Below are positions 1 to 6,548 of a stretch of DNA of 9,868 nt, piece after piece; the stretch's first letter is position 1, and the number at the start of each line of letters is the position of its first letter. Origin of the DNA: CAIOZW01 sp049317725 (GTDB lineage: Bacteria > Acidobacteriota > Blastocatellia > RBC074). The DNA is taken from assembly GCA_049317725.1 (NCBI GenBank), contig JBMOHS010000147.1:1-9868 (forward strand), given 5' to 3'. Below the pieces are notes generated by a model. It did no database searches and was not told the origin of the DNA. It saw only the letters and a list, made by a program, of their open reading frames with translations. The position numbers and the translations under genes are program-made.

Positions 1-119
1 GGGTCGCATCACCAATACGCAGGTCCCCAATCGCCAAGTCCAGTTGGGGCTTCGGTTGGTCTTCTGATTCTTGTCATCCCGATATTGGGGAGCACCTCTG
101 TGGAGGATGGGAAAGTGGC

Positions 120-216
120 ACCACAGAGGCACAGTTCTAATACCAGAGGCACAGAGGCTACCGAGAAATGCCCCCCATCCTTTGCCTCTCTGTTGTCGCT
201 GTGTCTCTGTGATGGT
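120..216. repeat. Inverted cluster of cacagaggc-type 8-nt repeats
   Basis: The left part has two copies of an AGAGGCAC-type unit run (ACCACAGAGGCACAG at 120-134, then CCAGAGGCACAGAGGC at 143-158). The right part (about 192-216) has the same theme inverted, with CTGTGTCTCTGTGATGGT. A shorter inverted piece, CCTCTGTGG, lies just upstream near 95-103. Together they form an imperfect palindrome upstream of the first sulfatase gene. Units repeat with a period of about 8 nt. From general familiarity, similar cacagagg/cctctgtg sequences are dispersed between genes in many environmental bacteria; whether this one is multicopy here cannot be seen from one window. No coding region is supported in 1-276. 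Confidence 0.6.
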
Positions 217-239
217 AAGGAAAGGCGTACCTCAATCGT

Positions 240-253
240 TGACCTGTTGGTCA
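240..253. promoter_or_regulatory. TGACC-N4-GGTCA inverted repeat before sulfatase gene
   Basis: A perfect 5-bp inverted repeat with a TGTT spacer ends 8 nt before the ribosome binding site of the sulfatase gene at 277. It could be an operator half-site pair or a small hairpin in the mRNA leader. It is short enough to be chance, and no regulator is identified. Confidence 0.25.
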
Positions 254-261
254 GGTGAGTC

Positions 262-271
262 AAGGGAGGAG
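262..271 (+). promoter_or_regulatory. Ribosome binding site of the first sulfatase gene
   Basis: AAGGGAGGAG is a strong Shine-Dalgarno sequence 5 nt before the ATG at 277. It fixes the start of the sulfatase gene immediately ahead of a good signal peptide. Confidence 0.8.
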
Positions 272-276
272 TTTCA

Positions 277-1737
277 ATGACCGGATGGTTCGGGCAGAAG
301 AGCAGAGGGCAACAATGGTTGGTTCTGCTGTTGGTTGTCCTTCTGGGAAGCCTTGGATGGGAGGGCACGACGGTGCTGGCGAAGGAGAGGTCCTCATCCA
401 AGGCTGCGCCCGGCTACAATGTTCTTTTCATCTCCGTCGATGACTTGAACAATGATCTGGGGACCTACGGGCACCCGCGCGTTCGTACGCCGAATCTTGA
501 TCGATTGGCAGCTCGCGGCGTCCGTTTCGATCGGGCTTACAATCAGTTTCCGCTCTGCAGTCCCAGTCGGTCATCGATTATGACTGGGCTGCGACCGGAC
601 ACGATCCAGATCTACAATCTCCAGAACCATTTTCGCAGCGTTGTTCCGGACGTGGTGACCCTCCCTCAGCTCTTCCGGAAGAATGGCTATTTTGTTGCGC
701 GGGTCGGGAAGATCTACCATTACGGCAATCCAGGGCAGATCGGGACGAATGGGCTCGACGACGAGCCTTCGTGGGAGGTGCGGATCAATCCGCGGGGAGT
801 CGACAAGGACGAGGAGCCTCTCCTGACCCGCCATACGGAGGGCGGACTGGGGTCGGCCCTGACGTACTATGCCTCGCCAGCCCCCGATGAGGCTCACACC
901 GATGGCCAGGTTGCGCTGGAGACGATCCGTCTGATGGAGCGCCATCGCGATCGCCCCTTCTTTCTCGCGGCGGGGTTCTATCGGCCCCACTGTCCCTACA
1001 TCGCGCCCCAGCGCTACTTCGATCAATATCCACTGGAGACGATTCCCGCGCCCGACTTTCGCCTCACCGAATGGGAGCGGATCCTGCCAGCGGCCCGCTC
1101 GCTCCGGCTCCCTCATTACGGCATTGGAGAGCAGGCGCAGCGCGAGTCGATTCGTGCCTACTATGCTTCGATCAGTTTTCTCGATGCCAATGTCGGCCGG
1201 CTGCTCGACGCCCTCGACCGGTTAGGCTTGGCTGAGCGAACATTGGTCGTCTTCTGGAGCGACCACGGTTACCTGCTGGGAGAGCACGGCCTGTGGATGA
1301 AGCAGTCCCTCTTCGAGGCGTCGGCACGGAACCCTCTGATCGTTGCTGGGCCAGAGGTCGTCCGAGGCAAGGCCTCCCCACGGACGGTCGAGCTGCTCGA
1401 CCTCTACCCGACGCTGGCCGATCTGTGTCGCCTCGATGGTCGACCCGAGAACCTCGCTGGCGCAAGCCTGCGCCCTTTGCTGAGTCGTCCTGACGCCCCG
1501 TGGCGCCGACCGGCGTTGACGCAGGTCCGCCGGGGGAATGATACCGAGAACTTCATGGGCTACAGCCTGCGCACCGAGCGGTATCGCTATACCGAATGGC
1601 ATGAAGGACGCCGTGGGGTCGAACTTTACGACTATGCGCGTGATCCCCGCGAGGAGCACAACCTCGCGGAAGATCCCCGAGCACGACGACTTGTGCGCCA
1701 GATGAAGGCTGAACTGACCCGTGCTCGCCGCCGGTGA
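277..1737 (+). CDS. Secreted type I sulfatase, iduronate-2-sulfatase-like
   Basis: This 486-residue protein should hydrolyse sulfate esters on sulfated glycans after export. Residues about 14-35 form a hydrophobic signal peptide ending VLA-KE. Metal ligands D55/D56 lie in VDDLNNDLGTYG. The catalytic motif C94-S95-P96-S97-R98 is followed by SSIMTGLRPDT, and C94 is the residue converted to formylglycine in type I sulfatases. K145 and H148 (GKIYH), H238 (FYRPHCPY) and S328-D329-H330-G331 with LLGEHGLW and K342 complete the active site. GKIYH, RPHCPY and the RPDT/IYNL segment after the catalytic loop resemble iduronate-2-sulfatases (SulfAtlas S1_7-like, by pattern only). Length is normal for the family. 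The ATG has a strong ribosome binding site. Function as a sulfatase is nearly certain; the exact substrate is inferred. A formylglycine-generating enzyme must be encoded elsewhere. The gene appears monocistronic and converges on the DUF1501 gene. Confidence 0.93.
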   Translation: MTGWFGQKSRGQQWLVLLLVVLLGSLGWEGTTVLAKERSSSKAAPGYNVLFISVDDLNNDLGTYGHPRVRTPNLDRLAARGVRFDRAYNQFPLCSPSRSSIMTGLRPDTIQIYNLQNHFRSVVPDVVTLPQLFRKNGYFVARVGKIYHYGNPGQIGTNGLDDEPSWEVRINPRGVDKDEEPLLTRHTEGGLGSALTYYASPAPDEAHTDGQVALETIRLMERHRDRPFFLAAGFYRPHCPYIAPQRYFDQYPLETIPAPDFRLTEWERILPAARSLRLPHYGIGEQAQRESIRAYYASISFLDANVGRLLDALDRLGLAERTLVVFWSDHGYLLGEHGLWMKQSLFEASARNPLIVAGPEVVRGKASPRTVELLDLYPTLADLCRLDGRPENLAGASLRPLLSRPDAPWRRPALTQVRRGNDTENFMGYSLRTERYRYTEWHEGRRGVELYDYARDPREEHNLAEDPRARRLVRQMKAELTRARRR

Positions 1738-1768
1738 GGGATCTTGATCTCATCGTCGAGCGGGAGGG

Positions 1769-1788
1769 CTCACGCAAAGGCGCAAAGG
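1769..1788. repeat. CTCACG + cgcaaagg tandem repeat element
   Basis: CTCACGCAAAGGCGCAAAGG contains two 8-nt CGCAAAGG units. It lies 31 nt after the stop codon of the first sulfatase gene. Sequences of this kind (cgcaaaggcgcaaagg) occur between genes in many environmental bacterial genomes, from general familiarity. No promoter or gene is visible around it. Confidence 0.5.
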
Positions 1789-1868
1789 GGAGAGATTGGA
1801 GGGGGGGGCTATCGGAGCACAGACCTTCAGCCCGCTCTGGTGTCGCGCCTTGCTCGCTCTGTTCTGCG

Positions 1869-1889
1869 TCTCACGGAGCCACGGAGAGG
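1869..1889. repeat. TCTCACGGAGCCACGGAG-type repeat element
   Basis: TCTCACGGAGCCACGGAGAGG holds two ACGGAG units spaced 8 nt apart. It sits in the same convergent intergenic region and the same orientation as the cgcaaagg element 80 nt upstream. Both begin with CTCACG and then repeat an 8-nt purine-rich unit, so they look like variants of one class of dispersed element. The remaining intergenic sequence (1738-2024) shows no supported gene and no clear terminator. Confidence 0.45.
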
Positions 1890-2024
1890 GACTGAGCGTT
1901 CTCTTGTCCCTCAGCAGCTTTTGGAGACAGTCTGACCAGGAGCGAACTGCGCTCAACCGTCCTGATCGTGTTTGACGTTGCTCTCGGCTCCGGTGACTAT
2001 CGGCCCGGATGAACTTGGACCAAC

Positions 2025-3491
2025 CTACGCCTGAAAGACCTTGAGGATTGGATCCCCACCGAAGTTGGTCAATTGCTGGTTACGGCCTCCGAAGTAGTAG
2101 GTCAGTTTCTGGTGCTGAAGGCCGAGGGCGTGGAGGATCGTTGCGTGGAGGTCGTGGACCGAGTAGGGATCGACCGCGGCCTTGAGCCCGAACTCATCTG
2201 TCTCGCCGAGTGATTGGCCACCCTGGATTCCCCCACCCGCCATCCACATCGTGAAACCATAGTTGTTGTGGTCACGGCCGATCCCCGATTCTGACATCGG
2301 CATGCGACCGAACTCCCCTCCCCAAACGACAAGGGTCGAGTCGAGCAGACCGCGTGCCTTGAGGTCACGCAGCAGGCCGGTGATGGGAAGGTCCGTCTCC
2401 TTGCAGTGGAGGCGATGGTTCTCGTCGAGACCGAAATGGGCGTCCCACGACTCTTGCTGGTGGCCTCCGCCGTGGTACAGCTGAATGAACCGGACTCCAC
2501 GTTCGACGAGCCGACGAGCGGTCAGGCACTGCCGCCCGAAGAAGTCGGTGTGCTTCTCGTCAATCCCATAGAGTTTCCGGGTCGCGGGTGTTTCGCTGCT
2601 CAGATCGACCGCCTCGGGCGCATGGGTCTGCATCTGGAAGGCCAATTCATAAGAAGCGATCCGGGCATCGAGGTCGCCGTGCTGGGACTGTCGCTGGCGA
2701 TGCTCGCGGTTGAGCTGCTGGATGAGGTCGACCTCTCTTCGTTGCAGTTGCGGATCGACCCACTTCGGCGGCACCAAGTCGACGATCGGCGTGTTGCCGG
2801 GCCGGAAGGAGGTCCCCTGGAACGCCGCCGGCATGAAGCCAGACGACCAGTTCGGAGATCCACCGATCGGACCTCCCCGCCAGTCGTACATGACGATGAA
2901 GGCCGGCAGGTTCTGGTTCTCCGTGCCCAGCCCGTAGGTCACCCACGACCCGAGTGACGGATTGCCGGGACGGATATTCCCGCTGTTCATCAGAAAGATT
3001 GCCGGGGAGTGATTGTTGCTGAGACTGTGCAAGGACTTGATGACACAGAGGTCGTCCGCGACCGTCCCCAAGTGGGGGAAGAGTTCAGAGATGGCGATAC
3101 CGCTCTGACCGTGCCGCTTGAATTCGTAAGGCGAGGCCATGAGGTTGCCGTTCTTGTTGAAGGTCTCCAGCTTCTCGCTGGTCGGGAGGGGTTGCCCGTG
3201 CATCTTCTGCAGCATCGGCTTTGGATCGAAGAGGTCGACCTGACTCGGTCCGCCGTACATGAAGAGGAAGATGACCGACTTAGCCTTCGCCGGGAAATGG
3301 CTCGCCCGGGGCGCAAGCGGGGAAGGGGAGTTCTTGCTCTCCTCTGGGCTGGCCGGCGTCGCGGCGAGCAGCCCCTCCTGATCGAGCAGGGAAGTCAGCG
3401 CCAATCCAGAGAAGCCGGCCCCGGCACGAAAGAGCAGTTCTCGCCGGGAGAGTGGTCGAGCAGGATGAATCGGCAGCAGCGAGTTGGGCAT
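2025..3491 (-). CDS. Tat-exported DUF1501 family protein
   Basis: This 488-residue protein belongs to the DUF1501 family, a relative of the sulfatase/alkaline phosphatase fold common in Planctomycetes; its reaction is not established. A Tat signal is clear: S15-R16-R17-E18-L19-L20 followed by a hydrophobic stretch to about residue 43. Family hallmarks are VIFLFMYGGPSQVDLFDPKP (73-92), HNNYGF-type segment GRDHNNYGFTMWMAGGGI (405-422), VVWGGEFGRMP (388-398) and DLHATILHALGL near the C-terminus. The start at 3491 is chosen because AAGGAG lies 5 nt upstream and directly precedes the Tat region. The frame is open to an in-frame start at 3554, but that would overlap the upstream gene. It follows the PSCyt1/DUF1553 gene after 17 nt, so the two are probably co-transcribed and, as in other planctomycetes, probably work together. 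Confidence 0.93.
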   Translation of the reverse strand: MPNSLLPIHPARPLSRRELLFRAGAGFSGLALTSLLDQEGLLAATPASPEESKNSPSPLAPRASHFPAKAKSVIFLFMYGGPSQVDLFDPKPMLQKMHGQPLPTSEKLETFNKNGNLMASPYEFKRHGQSGIAISELFPHLGTVADDLCVIKSLHSLSNNHSPAIFLMNSGNIRPGNPSLGSWVTYGLGTENQNLPAFIVMYDWRGGPIGGSPNWSSGFMPAAFQGTSFRPGNTPIVDLVPPKWVDPQLQRREVDLIQQLNREHRQRQSQHGDLDARIASYELAFQMQTHAPEAVDLSSETPATRKLYGIDEKHTDFFGRQCLTARRLVERGVRFIQLYHGGGHQQESWDAHFGLDENHRLHCKETDLPITGLLRDLKARGLLDSTLVVWGGEFGRMPMSESGIGRDHNNYGFTMWMAGGGIQGGQSLGETDEFGLKAAVDPYSVHDLHATILHALGLQHQKLTYYFGGRNQQLTNFGGDPILKVFQA

Positions 3492-3496
3492 CGGAT

Positions 3497-3502
3497 CTCC
3501 TT
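3497..3502 (-). promoter_or_regulatory. Ribosome binding site of the DUF1501 gene
   Basis: AAGGAG on the minus strand, 5 nt before the ATG at 3491, lies in the 17-nt gap after the upstream stop codon. It decides the start in favour of 3491 over the longer frame from 3554. Confidence 0.75.
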
Positions 3503-3508
3503 GTCTTC

Positions 3509-6064
3509 TCAATCCAGATAGAGAAATTCGTTGAGATTGAAGAGGGCGTGGCAAAAGTCGCGCAGGGCGTCCGCGTCTGGCACCGTCTTGCCGAGTCGGG
3601 CGTGGCCCTGAGTCTGGCTGGTGAGAAACTCGCGTGACCAGGCCATTTCACGCTCAGAGGGCGGCCGCTGTAGCGCCAGACGAAAGGCACGCTCGATCTG
3701 GTCTTCCAGTCGCGGACCCGCTTCGCGCGCGACCCTCTCGGCAAGAAATCGCCCTTGTTCCAGTACGAACTGGTTGTTCATCAGCGCGAGCGCCTGCGGA
3801 GAGACGGTCGAGGAGGAGCGGCTCGGTTCAGAGATGACGGTTATTGGGCAATCGAAGACCTCGAGCATCGGGATGAGGACCGAGCGTTTGACAAAGATGT
3901 AGACGCTCCGACGGAAGGTCTCCTCATGATCGCGAGCGTCGAGCGGCCATTTCGGTCTCGATCCAGTGTTGATGATGTCAGGATCGATGCGTGGATAGAT
4001 TCCCGGACCATACATCTTTGGGTTGAGCTTCCCGCTGATGGCGAGGAAGCTGTCGCGGATGGCCTCGGCTTCAAGCCGTTGCGGCTCCCTCCGCCAGCGG
4101 AGCCGATTCTGTGGATCGCGCTCGCGGGCCACTGGCTGGTCTGCTCCCGACTGGCGGTAGGTGTTCGAGAGCACCATCAGTCGATGGATCGGCTTCCAGC
4201 GCCAGCCCGCCCGCTCCCGGAATTCGAGGGCCAGCCAGTCGAGCAGCGCCGGGTGGCTCGGCCGGTCTCCCGTCAGTCCGAAGTCGCTCAAGGTCTGCAC
4301 CAGGCCGGACCCAAAATGGTGCTTCCAGATGCGGTTGACCGCAACGCGTGCCGTCAGTGGGTTGTCGGGATGGACGATAAAGTCGGCGAGCTGTCGCCGT
4401 CGCTGGGTAGGTTCGAGATCCCGGCCATCGGAGAGGACGGTCGGGAGGCCGGGTTGGACCTCCTCGCCTTTGGTCCGCCAATTTCCCCGGAGGAGCAGGT
4501 AGCTCTTCTCCGGGTCTGCCCGATCGGCGACGCCCATGGCGGCGGGATACGGGGCGGGACGCGTCGCCTGGATGGCGTCGATCTCTTTCTGGACCGCGCG
4601 CCGCTCGGTCAACTGCTCGGGCGACATCCGCTCCTCGATCTCCTCAGGTTGAATCTTGATCTCCTTGGAGAAGCGGGCCAAGGTCTCCGCCCGGAACTCG
4701 TCACGGGTCTTGCCACCGAAGCCACTCGATCGCTCGGCGAGGCGAACGTGAAAGTCGACCTTCTCCGCGAGCAGGGCATCGCGGAACGGCTTGTCGATCT
4801 TGCCAAGCCGCGCACGCACTGCTTTGATCTGCTCATCGACTGTCTTGTTGGCGGCTTGATGGCTGGCGACGGCCTCCTCGCTGACGAGGGGCCGCTCTGC
4901 CTTGGCGGCGGGGGAGAAGATCGCCGACATCCGGTAGTAGTCGCGCGTCGGCAACGGATCGTACTTATGGTCGTGGCAGCGGGCACAGCCAAGGGTGATC
5001 CCAAGGAAGACCGACGACGTGGTCGAGACCATATCGTCAAGCTCGTCACTGCGTGTCTCCTCGTTGTTGACGTTGTCGACCGTTGGCCCATTGCGGCAGA
5101 ATCCGGTGGGGATGAGCGCCTGTGCGTCGTCCGGATGAATCTGGTCATTGGCCAGTTGCGCCCGCACGAACTGGTCATACGGGAGGTCTTCGTTGAAAGC
5201 CCGAATCACCCAGTCCCGATAGTGCCAAGCGTGTGGGCGGTCATAATCGAACTCATAGCCTCCGGAGTCTGCGTAACGTGCCAGGTCGAGCCAATGGCGC
5301 CCCCACCGCTCGCCGTAGTGAGGCGAAGCGAGCAGCCGGTCGACGACCGCCTCGTACGCTGACTCGAACTTCTCTTCTGAAACCTTGAGAAAGGCCTCGA
5401 CCTCCTCGTGGGTCGGGGGCAGGCCCGTCAGGTCGTAGGTCACCCGCCGCAGGAGGGTCCGGCGATCGGCGGGAGGTGCCGGCGTGAGCCCCTCGCGTTC
5501 CAACCGGCTGAGAATGAAGGCGTCGATCTCGTTCCGAACCCACTCTTTCCGCTGGACAGTCGGAACGGGGGGGCGAACTGGCTTGACGAATGACCACCAC
5601 TGGCGGTCTTCCGGCGTGATCGAATAGCCGGCGGCGCGAGTCGGGATGGCTCCACTCGAGGCAACGGGGGCGTCGAGTTGGCGAATCCACTCAGCGATAG
5701 TCGCGATCTCTGGCTCGCCGAGTCGCTCTCCGAGCGGCATGGCCGGCTCTTCCTGATGGGTGATCAGCCGATAGAGCAGGCTCTCCTCCGGTTTGCCGGG
5801 AACGACCACCGCGCCCCGCTTGCCCCCACGCAGGATCGAGGCCTCGGTCCGGGCGTCAAATCCCGAACGTTGGATTCGCTCTCCGTGGCAGGTGAGGCAG
5901 TGGTTCGCCAAGATCGGGGCGACTTTTTTCGCGAACAACCCGTTCTTGTCATCCGTTTCCCACCGCGCCGCGACGGGCGGCACCAGCGCGAGGCCAATCA
6001 GGGCCAACAGGATGACCTTCTTCATCCACTGACGGCGTGGGGTCCTTCTCGGGAGTCTCAGCAT
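3509..6064 (-). CDS. PSCyt1-DUF1549-DUF1553 cytochrome c-like protein
   Basis: This is an 851-residue exported protein of the planctomycete cytochrome family. Residues 1-33 are a signal peptide with an arginine-rich start and the core VILLALIGLALVPPVAA. The PSCyt1 domain follows, with haem motif C56-L-T-C59-H60 and likely axial ligand M109 (EPAMPLG). DUF1549 spans roughly 172-385, with DLTGLPPTHEEVEAFL, YGERWGRHWLDLARYADSGGYE and a second CxxCH (C360-A-R-C363-H364-DHKYDP) typical of the family. A helical, charged linker (about 400-500) leads to DUF1553 (about 555-850), with NPLTARVAVNRIWKHHFG, LSDFGLTGDRPSHP and EPSRSSSTVSPQALALMNN. The start at 6064 has AAGGAAAGGA 5 nt upstream; an internal ATG at 6025 lacks one. 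It probably handles electrons or haem at the cell surface next to DUF1501, but its substrate is unknown. It is the first gene of the operon. Confidence 0.93.
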   Translation of the reverse strand: MLRLPRRTPRRQWMKKVILLALIGLALVPPVAARWETDDKNGLFAKKVAPILANHCLTCHGERIQRSGFDARTEASILRGGKRGAVVVPGKPEESLLYRLITHQEEPAMPLGERLGEPEIATIAEWIRQLDAPVASSGAIPTRAAGYSITPEDRQWWSFVKPVRPPVPTVQRKEWVRNEIDAFILSRLEREGLTPAPPADRRTLLRRVTYDLTGLPPTHEEVEAFLKVSEEKFESAYEAVVDRLLASPHYGERWGRHWLDLARYADSGGYEFDYDRPHAWHYRDWVIRAFNEDLPYDQFVRAQLANDQIHPDDAQALIPTGFCRNGPTVDNVNNEETRSDELDDMVSTTSSVFLGITLGCARCHDHKYDPLPTRDYYRMSAIFSPAAKAERPLVSEEAVASHQAANKTVDEQIKAVRARLGKIDKPFRDALLAEKVDFHVRLAERSSGFGGKTRDEFRAETLARFSKEIKIQPEEIEERMSPEQLTERRAVQKEIDAIQATRPAPYPAAMGVADRADPEKSYLLLRGNWRTKGEEVQPGLPTVLSDGRDLEPTQRRRQLADFIVHPDNPLTARVAVNRIWKHHFGSGLVQTLSDFGLTGDRPSHPALLDWLALEFRERAGWRWKPIHRLMVLSNTYRQSGADQPVARERDPQNRLRWRREPQRLEAEAIRDSFLAISGKLNPKMYGPGIYPRIDPDIINTGSRPKWPLDARDHEETFRRSVYIFVKRSVLIPMLEVFDCPITVISEPSRSSSTVSPQALALMNNQFVLEQGRFLAERVAREAGPRLEDQIERAFRLALQRPPSEREMAWSREFLTSQTQGHARLGKTVPDADALRDFCHALFNLNEFLYLD

Positions 6065-6113
6065 CGCGATCCTTTCCTTTGGACTCTTTGCGACTCTTCG
6101 CTTTGATGGAGCG

Positions 6114-6154
6114 GAGCCTGACCCGTACCCGCTCGCTTGGCAGGCTCGGTCAGG
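6114..6154 (-). promoter_or_regulatory. Overlapping alternative hairpins in leader of DUF1553 operon
   Basis: GAGCCTGACC (6114-6123) can pair in two mutually exclusive ways with sequence 17 nt further on: GAGCCTG with CAGGCTC (6141-6147), or CCTGACC with GGTCAGG (6148-6154). Both are perfect 7-bp matches. The element lies 50-90 nt before the start codon of the PSCyt1/DUF1553 gene. It might be a leader structure or a pair of protein-binding sites; function is inference only. Confidence 0.3.
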
Positions 6155-6392
6155 TGCCGTCTTCCAGTTGCTGCCATCAGGTCATCCAAGAACCATCCAC
6201 CGTCATCGCTTCAGAAACATAAGAAAAAGACCACCAGCCTGATTGAGGCGGTTGGATGACGATTGAATGATGGATGAATGGTTCACTCAGGAGATTCGAT
6301 CGTCGTCAGGTTCGACGTGCACGAATTGGAACCAAGGAGAGAAGGTATGCTTCCGCGGCCTGCTTGTCAATTGCGCGTGATCACCGCGCCCT

Positions 6393-6420
6393 TTGCAAGC
6401 GGGAGTCGGTGCGCTATCCT
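6393..6420 (+). promoter_or_regulatory. Weak sigma-70-like promoter for second sulfatase gene
   Basis: TTGCAA (6393-6398) and TATCCT (6415-6420) are 16 nt apart; each matches 4 of 6 consensus bases. It lies about 130 nt before the chosen start codon. Planctomycete promoters often match the consensus poorly, so this is a tentative call. Confidence 0.22.
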
Positions 6421-6538
6421 CGCCCCCACGACCGGTGATGTCGAACAGGTCAGAAATGACGACGCGGGGTTACACTCTTGAGATCCGCTCGTCAGTCAAT
6501 GTCGAAATGAGAGAGTGCGACCCAAGTGGGCCGCCAAC

Positions 6539-6543
6539 GGAGG
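6539..6543 (+). promoter_or_regulatory. Ribosome binding site of the second sulfatase gene
   Basis: GGAGG lies 5 nt before the ATG at 6549 and decides that start over the upstream in-frame TTG at 6393 and internal ATGs. Confidence 0.7.
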
Positions 6544-6548
6544 GGCCG

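Larger units (their letters stand above)
6065..6548. other. Divergent intergenic region between DUF1553 operon and sulfatase
   Basis: This 484-bp stretch separates the divergently transcribed PSCyt1/DUF1553 gene and the second sulfatase gene, so promoters for both should lie here. No gene is supported: the frame of the sulfatase is open back to a TTG at 6393, but that segment lacks a ribosome binding site and reads as non-conserved sequence. It contains the overlapping inverted repeats at 6114-6154, a GATG-rich patch (about 6250-6285) and a weak promoter-like pair at 6393-6420. Confidence 0.6.

Noticed and set aside
9..401. Minus-strand frame of 130 codons at the left edge
   Set aside because: It overlaps the 5' end of the sulfatase gene and the repeat cluster, is of low-information composition, and has no recognisable domain.
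3755..5362. Long open frame of 535 codons on the plus strand
   Set aside because: It lies antisense to the PSCyt1/DUF1549/DUF1553 gene, whose domains are unmistakable. Long antisense frames are common in GC-rich coding sequence, and the translation shows no recognisable family.
6393..6548. N-terminal extension of the second sulfatase from a TTG start
   Set aside because: The start at 6549 has a GGAGG site 5 nt upstream and sits just before the signal peptide; the extra residues resemble no exported N-terminus.
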